Positions 41,560 through 53,635 are shown, numbered from the stretch's first letter. The stretch: DNA of 64,000 nt from Branchipolynoe longqiensis (GCA_030323885.1 CM059186.1:20002998-20066997); one strand, 5' to 3'. The notes: a model not told the origin generated them from the letters alone. Numbers and translations: made by a program.

Positions 41560-42600
41560 ACTTGCTATCCGGACCGCACTCTGTCCACACCTCTCTCTAT
41601 CACCTCTCCTCCGGCCATGCTCCTCCTCGATATGTCTGAAAAGAGTTCCAGGAAGGGCAGCCCGCTGGCATTTCACTTTCTACTCTTACTCTGTCCGTGT
41701 CTATGGCTCGCTGGATAGAGCAAATAGACGCGGTCCTTTGACTCAACTCTCCTCATTTCTCTTTCCTAGATTCTGCCCATTTCGATTTCTCCCAGGCACA
41801 CTTCTTCCCCTGACCAGGGTAGTTGTGTTCTTGGGTGGGGCCCTTCACCTTTACGATTTCTCTGTCTTGTTCTTGTTGCTGGAACGACCGCTGCTCCCAC
41901 CTTTGCCCGCCTTCCTCAAACCCCTGCTGCTGACCGGACTCAAGTGCTACACTACACCTACAGCTCAACTACACGCCAGACCGAAGAGATTCGCTGCCGC
42001 CCCAACACCTCACCGTCACTACGTTGTGAAGATGTCCCCAGCTTCTACAACACTCCCTCTACGAAGTTAAGTCTTCAACCACAGATTGGGCCGATTTATC
42101 GGAGCCTCTCTACCCAATGTTGCAGTTCTGCATCTGGTAACCGTCGTAAGGTTACAAACACCCCCAATTGATTGATACCAACTTCACATCTTCAAACGCA
42201 GCCCCAAATGAACGGTTCAGCGCAAACTGACACGAGAATTGTCTGTAAAGCAAACGGCGAGGCCTCAGTTCTGAGGGCCGAGTGGCGGTTCTGACCGCTT
42301 GGCGGGAAATGGCAGACGACAGTTGGTCACGTGTCAGCAGTGACGCCACGTGAGAGACGATGCCTCTTGAAAGGAGAGTAGTGAGAGAGATAGAGAGATA
42401 GAGATAGAGAGATAGAGAGAGAGTGGCGTTGTGGCTCCATATCGAGTGGCACTCGTGATTCCTCCCCATGTGTATCCAATCACCAATCCTCAATCACAAA
42501 TCACCAATCACAAGTGCAGAGCATGATAGTGTCTATCCTCCTGCCCCTCCCCCTCTGCGTCTCCCCGGACTCCACCTCATCCCTATCCCTATCCAGACAC
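41560..42600. other. unassigned sequence between simple repeats
   Basis: Mixed-composition DNA. Open frames of up to about 110 codons exist at 41738-42070, but I recognise no domain. A (GATAGA)n tract lies at about 42386-42423. Confidence 0.35.
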
Positions 42601-43840
42601 ACCTCATCCATCCCCGGATCCACATCCCTATCCACCCCAACCCCCACCCCATCCCAACCCCATCCCCACCTTACACATCTCCACACCGACACCCACCACA
42701 TTCTCACACCGACATCGTCACCCACCCCACACCCACCGACATCCATACCAACAATCACACCCATTCCTATCCCATCCTCACACCCATACCCACATCCACA
42801 CCCACACCCACTTCTGCACCCACACCAACACCCACCCGCATACCCACACCCGCCCCATACTCATACCGACCTCCCTCACCCACATCCACATCCACCCGAC
42901 CCCATACCCTCACCTACTCCATGCCCATCCTATCACCACAGCTACCACCACCCCATCCCACCCCATCCCCATCCCCACCCACACCCCACACTCATACACT
43001 CACCCACACCCACACCCACACCCACGCCCACACCCACACCTACACCCACACCCACACACCCACACCCATACCAACACCCTCACCCATACCCATACCCATA
43101 CCCACACCCACACCCACACCTACACCCATACACCCACACCCACACCCTCACCCATACCCACACCCTCACCCATACCCATACCCACACCCACACCCACAAC
43201 CACACCCATCCCACACCCACACCCACACCCACGCCCACAACCCACACCCACACCCACACCCAACCACACCACGCCTACACGCCCCGCCACACCACACCCA
43301 CACCAACGCCCCACACCCAAAACCCACACCCTCACCACACCCTCACCCACACCCACACCTACACCTACACCCACACCCACCCTCACCCACACCCACACCC
43401 ACACCCTCACCCACACCCACACACACACCCTCACCCTCACCCCCACCATACCCACACCCACACCCACACCTACACACACACCCTCACCCACACCCACAAC
43501 CCTCACCCACACCCACACCCACACCCACACCTACACACACACCCCAACACACACACACCCACCTCACACCCACACCCACACCCACACCCACACCCACACC
43601 CACACCCACACCTACACACCCACACACACCCACACCCACACCCACACCTACACACACCCTCACCCACACCCACACCCACACCCACAGCTACACATTTCGA
43701 CACCCATCCAACAGACCCACATACCTAGACACTCAAAAACCACACCCATCCCCACACCCACACATCTCCCCACCGACACATCTCCACACCCACACCCGCA
43801 CCCTCACCCACACCAACACACATCCCTATAACCCATACCG
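42600..43840 (+). repeat. (CCCACA)n array
   Basis: C-rich strand dominated by CCCACACCCACA with CCCATA, CCTCACC and CCTACAC variants, about 1.2 kb. The long Pro/Thr/His frames across it are artefacts. Confidence 0.95.
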
Positions 43841-43859
43841 ACACTCATCCCAACTCTAA

Positions 43860-44880
43860 CTCCAACATCATGAGCCCACTCCATTCTCTAGTTGTTATTT
43901 AGTTGTTGTTGTTGGAAATATTTTATTCATCAACACATTTCTTCCTCAACGCCGCCGACACACTGATGTTCGGAGACATAAGTAGTGACAGTTATTTGCA
44001 CTCCTCTGTTTGATGTTGGCATGTGGGACCGGTAAGCGAACTGTTGGTGTCGCAGTGATGGCTTAGTTCAGTAAATACCTAGTTTGACGCGACCAGAGTT
44101 CGAACCCATGATCTACGAAAAACGGCAGACTGACGCTCAACTCATTCGGTCATCACGTCCGGTCGCGTCCATAATGTAATAATTGATGGATGTGCGAGGC
44201 AGGCCCAGGAAATATCCTCTTAAGTGACATTTCACGTCGTATTAGATTAGAGACGGCATCTCTGTTCCTCTGCTCCTCTGTAATCGTGATGAGATACATG
44301 TGTACATTCAATAATCATGTTATGTGGTGTTGCGTCGATTCAGAACTACCAACATAGATCATATACACGAGGTGGGATGGGGGGGGGGGGAGTTGGAGTG
44401 GTGGGGGAGGGGGGAGGGGGTGCTACACTTTGTTCTTCTTTTTTGGGGGTAAATTAATTTTATTCATATTTATATATATTTTTAATTCATTTTCAATTTA
44501 TTTTAAATTTATTTTCATAGCAGTAGACTTCCGACCATAAGTGTTACAGTTATATAGGTATTTACACAAATGTGTTACATGGATTATAGAGTAAATTGAA
44601 GTGTGAAGTGAATTCTTACATTAAAGTGTACACAATGCAATGAGTAATGAATATGAGGTACATTGACTTATTTTAAATTTACACGCAACGTTTTATTTGT
44701 TGGTTCAAGATTTCCAATTCAATAGACATTAATAACCCCCAAAGATGCACAGTGCGATGAAAATATCAAATCTTCACTTGTTCCTAGAACGATGTAGTAT
44801 TAGTTATAATGAGAAAGGGGTGAATTATAGATCATTCACGCAATGCGCCTATCTCAACTCACTACTATCCAGATTTGCTT
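43860..44880 (-). other. unassigned sequence with a SINE-A head fragment
   Basis: A reverse SINE-A head with box B-like GACCAGAGTTCGAACCC occurs at about 44070-44168. A poly-G/GGGGAGGGG run is at about 44379-44421, followed by an AT-rich stretch (TTTATTTTCAA..). No gene. Confidence 0.45.
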
Positions 44881-45168
44881 ATTTATTTGTTGGGAATTTG
44901 CATCCGAGCAACATATAAGGTCCTATCAGGATGAGTAGCAGCTTGTGATAGCACGCCCTCATGGCGACTTTATAGTGCTGTGCCACTGGGAGACCAGGTC
45001 ACCAGCAGCATGACCGGATATCCCAATTGGTCACATTATCCTGATACTAAGCAAAGCAGTTCTTACCATATCCTAATAATGCCAAGTGCCTGGCTATGAA
45101 ATGACAAGTGTCAATTTTATAAGTCATTGCTTTGACTCGGCTGGGAATTAATTTCCAACCTTCCATGG
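44881..45168 (-). mobile_element. SINE-A, nearly full length
   Basis: Tail ATTTGTTGGGAATTTGCATC (44885), body, and box B-like region to about 45165. The head is mostly lost. Confidence 0.8.
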
Positions 45169-45427
45169 CCCTGCGCCAACAATTTTACACTGCAGACAGT
45201 TTGCATGACCTTTTTACTAAAGTAAAACAATAAAACAATTTTGCCTTTTTGAGGGCAGCTGGTCTGTACCACCTCATATAGTTTGCTAAATAAATCCTAT
45301 CAATTATTAATCAAACTTTTCTTTTTCTATAGGAATTTGTTTCCCTTGGCCACAAATATATTATTGTGAGCTCTTTGGTTTAATGAGTGTCTATTGGCAC
45401 ATACTTGATTGTCTCCTTTTACATGTA

Positions 45428-45907
45428 AGCAGGTATATAGGTATGCAGGTATTGCAGGTATAGCAATATCTCAGGGAGTTTGACGCCCCTGCCCTGCAGA
45501 GTTGTAAACCACTGCCTTGTGGTACAGGTTCTTGACAGAACCGAAGGCTAAGGGAGCAAACCCTAAACAGAAAACCATGTCACTGTGGCAGCATTAAAGG
45601 CGGTTGATGTATGGAACTCCCAACATCTCCCGACCAGCCACTGCAGGGACAAATAGTTTTGCGCCTGTCTTGACATGTTCTTGCCGGTGTGAAACCTCTA
45701 TTTGCTCCCCGAGAGAGTGCCTCTGGTAACTTGCAAAAGCCAGCAGCACTTCAACACTTTTGCAGGCAGCTTTCATGAAATATGAGAGACATTAAGACCG
45801 ACTCATGGATGCAACTCTCACAGCAGAGAGCTAAATGGAGAGCGGCAGTCAAGTAATGAAAACAGTCTTTGTCGCATCGCGACCGACAGCATGATGATGA
45901 TGATGAC
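45428..45907 (+). mobile_element. LINE 3' end, copy 3, internally deleted
   Basis: It starts with the same noncoding extension as 8690-8995 (GAGTTTGACGCCCCTGCCCT, CTTGTGGTACAGGTTCTTGA). It reaches the start of the RT region (GCAGGCAGCTTTCATGAAAT), then skips about 500 bp to GAGACATTAAGACCGACTCA and ends in a (GAT)n tail at 45890-45907. The RT coding part is therefore almost entirely missing. Confidence 0.8.
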
Positions 45908-45911
45908 ATGT

Positions 45912-46009
45912 AAAAGCGATGGTTTGAACAAAAGGCAAACATTTCTCGCCGTGAATATGGCCTATGCTGCCAACATGGCATAAAGCAACCCCCAATCAAT
46001 CAATCAATC
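45912..46009 (+). mobile_element. SINE-C tail, copy 2
   Basis: GGCAAACATTTCTCGCCGTG, TGCTGCCAACATGGCATAAA and a final (CAAT)n run. It follows directly on the LINE tail. Confidence 0.5.
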
Positions 46010-46064
46010 TAAGCTTCCACATGGGAAGCCTGTGCTCTACTGATTCGGCTACCGCGCCCGGTCG
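46010..46064 (-). mobile_element. SINE-A head fragment
   Basis: Reverse head CTGTGCTCTACTGATTCGGC then TACCGCGCCCGGTC, i.e. the GACCGGGCGCGGT start of the family. Confidence 0.6.
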
Positions 46065-46204
46065 ACAGATTCGATGTCCTTTCATTGCAAACATGTTGAC
46101 TACAGATTATTTCTATATTGTGTTGCCTTTTTTTATATTAATCTGCCAATGTTGTTACAATGGACCGGTGCTGCCTGGATAGTTCCATGAATCGCCACCA
46201 GTCA

Positions 46205-46498
46205 CAACTGGCGGGTTATGCCTCTACTGTGAGAACTCTGGTCGAATCAAACCAATGACTTAAAAATTGATACTTGTCGCTTCCTAGCCTGGCGCTCACC
46301 ATTATTAGAATAGGACAAGCACTGGTTGGCTCAGTTGTCAGGATAATGTGACAGGGTGGGATATCAGGTCATGGCCTGGTTTCCTAGTGCGGAAGCCCTA
46401 TAAAGTCACCATGAGTGTGCACCATCACAAGTCGGTACCCATCCTGATATGCCTTTAGATGCTGCCAGGACGAAAAACTCCAACAACCAACCAACCAC
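46205..46498 (+). mobile_element. SINE-A, nearly full length
   Basis: The box B side of the head (CTCTGGTCGAATCAAACCAA), body, and tail GATGCTGCCAGGACGAAAAA followed by CCAACCAACC. Confidence 0.85.
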
Positions 46499-46596
46499 TT
46501 TGAAGAAACCAGGGGACTCCACCTCTGCCACTCCAGCTGCTCCTGCCTCACGCGGATATTTCACTAATTGTCAGATTTGTTCCTTTCTTTATAATA

Positions 46597-46949
46597 TTAA
46601 AGCTGCATAGTCCGATGAAATATCAAATTTTCAAAACCAAACCAATTATCTAGATTTTATTTTACATATCTAACTTAGATACTGATGCACTTATTAAGCA
46701 TTTGTTTCTGCGTAGAAAGCAATACTGAGTCAATCTAACAGAACATGTTACTGCAGAAGTCTGGTGTCAGAGTTTTGACAAGCCTGCCAAAACTAATGTT
46801 CCATGTTTGCACTCAAAATCTCTAAAGAATTTACCATTTAAACTAAAAGTAACTTTGAACTAATGTAAAGTAGATACTAGTGATCGATCTAATATATTTA
46901 TCTCAGAAAAATTACAGAAATTCAAAACCATCGGACTATGCAGCTTTAA
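46597..46949. mobile_element. TTAA-flanked MITE, best copy
   Basis: It starts TTAAAGCTGCATAGTCCGAT(G) and ends with its exact inverted complement, with TTAA at both borders. It is 353 bp and AT-rich with no coding capacity. The TTAA target fits piggyBac-type transposons. Kolobok elements also use TTAA, so the superfamily is open. Relatives are at 27648, 29657, 36735 and 36968, with decayed pieces near 9840, 35075 and 54915. Confidence 0.85.
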
Positions 46950-47194
46950 TACACGCGGAGTTTGTTGGACTCATCCAACTACTGAGTTGTTGCAGTGTCT
47001 TGATTAGCGCTAAGTTTGATAATAACAGAGTTTGAATACATTATTTTATGAAAAGCCATTTTTTCTTTCTTTGTTGGGGTACATTAGTAGATTAAGCGGG
47101 AGGGAATTTCAATTTTTGCAGTGTATATATTATGCATTATAAATGCTATATATATGATATTGCATGAACATATATTAAATATCTATACCTTTAG

Positions 47195-47252
<58 letters not shown>

Positions 47253-47890
47253 AATATGGACTTCAGTGGTGGTGGAAATGTCTGAGCAGGTCAAATAAAC
47301 ATGCAATTCACTTCTATGCATTTATACTCGCCTAATGCTTATCCATCACATATATATATACACAAACTAAAACGTATATGTATTTGAGCCTGAATGCAGT
47401 CACGTCAAGGCGATGATGCCTGCTGGCATTCTCATATCACTTTTTGTCACATCAACCAGATAATAATGTGCCTGCTTTGCCCACAGACCACGCAGTCAAT
47501 CTCACACGGAGACGCAGCAAAAACAAAAAAGGCAACAACAAAAAAAGAGAGAAGAAGAGAAGAAAAACCCCACATGGTTTTGTTGTGTGTGGCCGTTAGG
47601 TTGGGCTCACTTTTTAAAGTTGTTTTACTCTGTGTACAAATGTGGTTTTTTCTCTCTTTAAAGCAATATATCCAGCACAGGTGTTCGGGGTGTGACTTGA
47701 CAGACAGGTACACACACTAAGGCTCTAGGGGTCAGGTCAAGCGCTGGGCCAGGACTGAGAAGCTGGGTCTTGGTTGGTTGGAAGAAGAGAGAGCTGCACA
47801 CCTGGACTTAAAGCCAGATCCCCCTCCTTCTCCTCCCCCCTCCCTCCTCCCTCCCTTCTCCCCGCCCCCTTCCCTCGCGCTCTCTTCCCC
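46950..47890. other. unassigned sequence with a (TA)n tract
   Basis: A (TA)n run lies at about 47200-47250 and a CT-rich run at about 47820-47880. An open frame of 108 codons at 47394-47720 has no recognisable domain. Confidence 0.35.
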
Positions 47891-47894
47891 ATTT

Positions 47895-48231
47895 ACCGGA
47901 CGCGGTGGCCGAATCGGTAGAGCGCGGGCCTCGCGTGCGGGAAATCGGGAGTTTGGTTCCCGGTCAAGTCAAAACAATGACTTGTAATCAAATTGATATT
48001 TGTCGCTTCCTAGCCTGGTGCTCGGCATTAATAGGATAGGGCAAGGACTGGTTAGCTTACTGTCAGGATAATGTGACTAAGTGGGATATCGGGTCATCAT
48101 GGTGCTGGCGGCTTGATTTCCCAATGGGACAGCACTATAAAATTGTGATGAGTGTACACTTTCAGAAGTCGGTACCCATCCTGCTATGATCTTAGATGTT
48201 GCCAGGACGTAAAACTCCAACAACCAACCCT
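47895..48231 (+). mobile_element. SINE-A, full length, reference copy
   Basis: The tRNA-like head is CGCGGTGGCCGAATCGGTAG with AGCGC (box A side) and GGAGTTTGGTTCCCGG (box B). Then come a junction TCAAGTCAAAACAATGACTT, a body with CTCGGCATTAATAGGATAGG and TCAGGATAATGTGACTAAGT, and a tail GATGTTGCCAGGACGTAAAA, CTCCAACAACC. The family is about 335 bp and was transcribed by RNA polymerase III if active. The CAACCAACC tail repeat presumably matches a partner LINE I did not find here. Confidence 0.9.
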
Positions 48232-48475
48232 CCTCCCATTCCATACCCTCACACACGTGCGCCCACCGGCGTCTGGCCACGTCCACACCCGTTACCCATG
48301 CGCGCACCCTCAGATACCTGTGGCGTCGCGGGTCACACAGCACAAGCAGGTAAAAAGTCACTTGGCTTATCACCTGAGTGGGAGGGGAGCAAGGATCAGA
48401 GATCAAGGATCTGTCTAGTGCACAACCCCTCCTTCCACCACTCACACCGTCCTACATACACCCCTACCCCCCCTC

Positions 48476-48560
48476 CTTCCACCACCCACCCCAAAACCCA
48501 CACACCCACCCACACACACACATCACGAGCAAAGACCAGCAAGTTCACAGACACACACAG
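48476..48560. repeat. (CCACA)n C-rich tract
   Basis: Short array of CCCACACACCCACC-type sequence in otherwise unassigned DNA (48232-48750). Confidence 0.7.
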
Positions 48561-48751
48561 GGGCATAACTCAAGTCGCACATAATCATCATATCTCTACA
48601 GGCAAATGAGGGTGGTTTGCCACACACACACAAACAGAACGGCGTTGTTGATTTTGTTTTATGTAGTTAGTCGTGTAATTAATCATTGTAATGGTTAGCA
48701 TCCATTTGTGGCTTTTGTTTCATGACTTGATTATCAGAGCAAAGTGCAATG

Positions 48752-48752
48752 C

Positions 48753-48791
<39 letters not shown>

Positions 48792-48835
48792 CATATATAT
48801 ATACATATATATATATATGTATATATGTATACACA
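48752..48835. repeat. (TA)n microsatellite
   Basis: TATA/ACATATAT run just before the MITE at 48880. Confidence 0.9.
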
Positions 48836-48879
48836 TACATGCCCATATATGTGTGTGTTATATGTGTATCAATGTAAAT

Positions 48880-49608
48880 GGGTCACTCTCCTGAAAACTG
48901 GTCAACATGGGATAGGATTTTAAAACATCAATCAACTTATTTGACTTATTTTGTTCTTTATACTTCTCATATTCATGTTCAGATTTTATATCAGAAATAA
49001 GGGAAATAAAATAAACCATGTGCAACTTTGGTCTTTTTAGTTATTAAGTGTTTCTGTACCAAAAAAACAACATTTTACAGTCAGCCATATGTAACATGAC
49101 ATATGGGACATGGTTGGATCCTTACTAACATCTTGCATTGCATTGATATATCAAACAAAAACGCTTCCAAATCAAAAGGAAGTATGTATTAACATGTATG
49201 CTTGCTTAAAGTTTAAACAAATGTATTTGATGTCTTCAGAAATAACATTACAAATTTCCATCACAGATGTAACCAGTGGTGTCTGGATGCCACACAAATA
49301 TTGTACACTAATTATTCAGTGAATAAAAGCATCGCTGGGAATTACTTTAAAAAAAATCAATATAAGCACTACATATTTATGTATATTATGCCATGATTAA
49401 TAATCTTCTCAGTATGAAATTATTTAATTTTCCTGTATAGCTTAATCAGGGATGACACCTTTATTTTTTATCTCATTAATTTATTTTTTACATAGATGTA
49501 AAGAGTAGATTTCCAGGTTTCATTTGCAACCAAAAAATGTTAAAAATTCAATTATTAGATTTTAACTCTCCATGTGATATTTCTGACAAGTTTTCAGGAG
49601 AGTGACCC
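48880..49608. mobile_element. MITE with GGGTCACTCTCCTGAAAAC ends
   Basis: GGGTCACTCTCCTGAAAACT at the left is matched exactly in reverse at the right (AGTTTTCAGGAGAGTGACCC), with AAAT directly outside both ends. It is 729 bp and noncoding. The ends resemble those of the 4.4 kb transposon at 3358-7767 (GGGTCATTCTCTGAAACTGG), so it may be moved by the same kind of transposase. The interiors do not obviously match. Confidence 0.75.
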
Positions 49609-49719
49609 AAATATGAAGAGCTCTTTTCCAAAATGCGATCAGCGCCGATCAACAACAAAAAAGTAGTGCAGAGTGCAATATATACATTTGCATAACATAT
49701 GTGTGTTTATATCTGTATC

Positions 49720-49736
49720 GATATATATATATAGCG

Positions 49737-49763
<27 letters not shown>
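49720..49763. repeat. (TA)n microsatellite
   Basis: TA run with one CGA interruption, directly adjoining the MITE at 49764. Confidence 0.9.
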
Positions 49764-49767
<4 letters not shown>

Positions 49768-50240
49768 TCAGGATCACGAAAACAGGCCAATTGGGGAAAG
49801 TTATCGACGTCGAGCATTGGATGTCGGCGTCGATCGGTATAATTTTAATTTAGCATTGACGGAGGTGTTGGAAAGTCCTTAAATTTATCCTGAATGTAAA
49901 GGTTGAGAAAATACAACAACCTTATTTGTTTCTAGGATAATTTAATATAAAATAAAGAAATGCACTACACTTTAAGAATTGCGATGCCAACATCTGTTAA
50001 AGTTGTCGGCATCGATCATTGGATGTCGGCGTCGATCGGTATAATTATAGTTTAGCATTAACAGAGGTGTTGGAAAGTCCTTAAATTTATCCTGAATGTA
50101 AAGGTAGAGAAAATACAACAACCTTATTTGTTTCTAGGATAATTTAATATGAAACAAAGAAATGCACTACACTTTTAAGAATTGCGATGCCGACATCTTC
50201 AATTGACCGCCAATTGGCCCATTTTCGTGAGGCTGACTCA
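49764..50240 (-). mobile_element. MITE with TGAGTCA ends and doubled core, copy 2
   Basis: Inverted copy of 31669-32144, with the same termini and the same two internal units of about 200 bp (here starting at about 49800 and 50003). TATA flanks both ends. The two genomic copies share the internal duplication, so the doubling predates their spread. Confidence 0.8.
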
Positions 50241-50454
50241 TATATACACATATATGAAGAGCTCCTCTGAAAAACATGATCCATGAACACGGCACTGGCA
50301 TTGTAAAATCATTTTTTAGACCGGTGCTTATCACGTTAGGAAAAGAGCTCTAATAATATGCATACATGTATCTATGTACATATGCGTATATGCATATATG
50401 CATATGTGCATGTGTGTATGCGTATGTGCACGTGTAGGGATAGGTATGGGTAGG

Positions 50455-50608
50455 GATTGAGTGAGATATCATGTCATGATGCTGGCAGCCTTGTCTCCCA
50501 GTGGGGCAGCACTATAACGTTGTCATGAGTGCACACTGTCACAAATCGGTACCCATCCTGATATTACCCTAGATGTTGGCAGGACGCATAACTCCAACAA
50601 ACAACCAT
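50455..50608 (+). mobile_element. SINE-A, 3' half
   Basis: GAGTGAGATATCATGTCATG to GATGTTGGCAGGACGCATAACTCC. Confidence 0.75.
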
Positions 50609-51800
50609 TTACCCCCCTCTGCCTTCTGCTCTCCTTCCACCCCACCCTCTGACCTCTCCTCCGACAACACACACACAGTTCACACTTGTGAAGTTGTACC
50701 CGCCCTCTGGCGTCAAAATCCGCTATCTGGGAAGTTTTAGGAAAACACCAACACACTTGAGACAGCTACGGAGGGGCTTCCCCGAGCCCCAAAACCGTTT
50801 TTTTTGCACTGTGCAAGTCTCCAGGGCACAAGGCCAGTGTGCCTGTGCGCGTGTTTGTGTGCGCGTGTGAATGTGCGCCTGTGTCTGTGTACCTGTGTGC
50901 GTGCGTGTGTCTGCGGGTGCGCTTGTGTATGCGCACGTGTGTGTTGAGGCTACATTGTCCATGTGTGTGTTGAGGTTGTGCTGTCCGTGTGTGCATTGGC
51001 GCTGCATTTTCTCTTTGTGTGTTAGGGCTGCATTGTATGTGTGCATTGAGGCTGGATTGTTTGTGTGTATTTATTGAGGATGCATTATCTGTGTGTGTTT
51101 TGAGGCTGCATTGTCCATGTGTGTGTTGAAGCTGGGTTGTCCATGTGTGTGTTGAAGCTGCATTGTCTGGGTGTGTGTTGAAGCTGTATTGTCCGTTGGT
51201 GTATTGAGGCTGTCTTGTCTGTGTGTATGTATTGAGGCTGCATTATCTGTGTGTGTGTTGAGGCTGCATTGTCCATGTGTGTGTTGAAGCTGTGTTGTCC
51301 ATGTGTGTGTTGAAGCTGCGTTGTCTGTGTGTGTATTGAAGCTGTGTTATCTGTGCATGTGTTCAAATTGCATTGTATGTGTGCATTGAGGCTGTGTTGT
51401 CCATATGTGTGTTGAGACTGCATTGTATGTGTGTGCATTGAAGCTCCATTGTCCATGTATGTGTTGAAACTGTGTTGTCTGCATGTGTGCTGAGACTGTG
51501 TTGTCCGTGTGTGTGTTGAGACTGTGTTGTCTGTGTGTTGAGGCTGCATTGTCTGTGTGTGTTGAGGCTGCATTGTCTGTTGAGGCTGCATTGCCTGTGT
51601 GTGTTGAGACTATGTTATCTGTGTGTGTTGAAGCTGCATTGTCTGTGTGTGTCAAGACTATGTTGTCTGTGTGTGTGTTGCAGCTCAGTTATCCATGTGT
51701 GTTTTGAAGCTGTGTTGTCCGTGTGTGTGTTGCAGCTGCATTGTCCATGTGTGTGTTGAGGCTGCATTGTCTGTATGTGTGTTGAAGCTGTGTTGTCTAT

Positions 51801-51980
51801 GGTTGATTGGTTGGTTGTTGGAGCTTTACCTCTTGGCAACATCTAAGGTCATATCAGGATGGTTACCGACTTGTGACAGTGCACACTCATGGTGACATTA
51901 TAGTGCTGCCCCACTGGGAAACCAGACTGCCAGCACGATGACCTGATATCGCACTCAGTCGCATTATCCTGATACTAAGC
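51801..51980 (-). mobile_element. SINE-A 3' half inside the minisatellite
   Basis: Reverse tail GGTTGTTGGAGCTTTACCTC and body to TCCTGATACTAAGC, after which minisatellite units resume. Confidence 0.8.
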
Positions 51981-52026
51981 TGTTGTCCATGTGTGTGTAT
52001 GTGGAGGCTGTATTGTCTGTGTGTGT

Positions 52027-52363
52027 TTGTTTGTTGTGTGTTGTTGTTGTTTTACGTCCTAGCAACATTGAAGGTCATATCAGGACGGGTACCGACTTGT
52101 GACAGTGCCCACTAATGGCGACTTTATAGTGCTGCCCCACTGGGAGACCAGCCCGCCAGCACCATGCCCTGATATATAGTCACATTATCCTGACACTGAG
52201 CCAACCAGTCCTTCCCCTATCCTAATAATGCCTAGCGCCTGGCTAGGAAGTGACAAGTATACATTTTTAAATCATTGCTTTGACTCGACCAGGGTTCGAA
52301 ACCATGATCCCATGGTCTAACTCTAACTCATTCGGAGGCTGTAACTTATTCGGCCATCCCGTC
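52027..52363 (-). mobile_element. SINE-A full length inside the minisatellite
   Basis: Tail TTGTTTTACGTCCTAGCAAC, body, box B region with GACCAGGGTTCGAAACC, and head CATTCGGCCATCCCGTCTG at the right end, then minisatellite. Confidence 0.85.
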
Positions 52364-53395
52364 TGTGTGTGTGTTGAGACCATGTGTGTTGAGACCATTG
52401 TCCATGTGTGTGTTGAGGCTGCATTGTATGTGTGTGTTGAGGTTGCATTGTATTGTGTGTTGAGGCTGCATTGTATGTGTGTTGAGGCTGTGTTGTATTG
52501 TGTGTTGAGGCTGCATTGTATTGTGTGTTGAGGCTGCATTGTATGTGTGCATTGAGGCTGTATTGTATTTGTGTTGAGGTTACATTCTATGTATGTGTTG
52601 AGACTGTTCTGAAGAATTGAGGCTGCATTGTATGTGTGTGTTGAGGCTGCATTGTATGTGTGTGTTGAGGCTGCATTGTATGTGTGTGTTGAGACTGTGA
52701 TGTCCATGTGTGTGTTGAGGCTGCATTGTATGTGTGTGTTGAGGCTGCATTGTATGTGTGTGTGTTGAGGCTGCATTGTAAGTGTGTGTTGAGGCTGCAT
52801 TGTATGTGTGTGTTGAGGCTGTATTGTATGCGTGTTGGGGCTACATTGTATGTGTGTGTTGAGACGGTGCTGTCCATGTGTGTGTTGAGGCTGCATTGTA
52901 TGTGTGTGTTGAGGTTGCATTGTATGTGTGTGTTGAGGCTGCATTGTATGTGTGTGTTGAGGCTGCAGTGTAGGTGTGTGTTGAGGCTGTATTGTATGTG
53001 TCTTGGGGCTACATTGTATGTGTGTGTTGAGACTGCGCTGTCTGTGTGTGTGTTGAAGCTGCAGTGTATGTGTGTTGAGGCTATATTGTATGTGTGTTGA
53101 GGCTGCATTGCATTGTGTTGAGGCTGCATTGTATGTGTGTGTTGAGGCTGCATTCTATTTGTGGGTTGAGGCTGTATTGTATGTGTGTTTGGGCTAAATT
53201 GTATGTGTGTTGAGACTGTGCTGTCCGTGTGTGTGTTGAGGCTGAATTGTATGTCTGTGTTGACGCTGCATTGAATGTGTGGGTTGAGGCTGTATTGTAT
53301 GTGTGTTTGGGCTAAATTGTATGTGTGTTGAGACTGTGCTGTCCGTGTGTCTGTTGAGGCTGCAGTGTCTGTGCTTGTTCGGACTAGGAGTTGTC

Positions 53396-53635
53396 AGTGT
53401 CGTCCATCCCCCCACCCCTTCACACATACATACACACACACACTCGCGCGCACCCACTCACATATGCGTACCTACACGTACGCACAAGAAGACACGAACA
53501 CGCACAAACGAACAAACGGACGGACACACACATGTCGAGTCGCCTCGTAAACTCTTCCCACAGGTTCCGAATTGCCCCTTTTTGAAAATTCCCAACTACA
53601 TGTATTACCAAAATACCTGCTTTTACATGTGCCAT
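53396..53635. repeat. (CA)n-rich and unassigned sequence
   Basis: ACACAC and CACGCACAAACG-type sequence to about 53530, then unassigned DNA. Confidence 0.5.

Larger units (their letters stand above)
50848..53395 (+). repeat. GTGTGTTGAGGCTGCATTGT minisatellite, split by two SINEs
   Basis: Units of about 22-32 bp built on TGTGTGTTGAGGCTGCATTG. In the left block (about 50940-51800) most units read TTGTCCATGTGTGTGTTGAA or TTGTCTGTGTGTG. In the right block (about 52370-53390) TTGTATGTGTGTGTTGAGG dominates. SINE-A copies at 51801-51980 and 52027-52363 interrupt it. The long Thr/His/Gln/Asn-rich frames on the minus strand are artefacts. Confidence 0.9.

Noticed and set aside
40226..43859. Pro/Thr/His-rich and Cys/Val-rich frames of 100-460 codons
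   Set aside because: They are translations of CCACCAC, CACATA and CCCACA arrays, open in several frames and both strands.
47895..47970. tRNA gene candidate
   Set aside because: It is the head of SINE-A, present in more than ten copies with the same body attached, without a sound cloverleaf.
51085..53153. Asn/Thr/His/Gln-rich frames on the minus strand
   Set aside because: They are translations of the GTGTGTTGAGGCTGCATTGT minisatellite.
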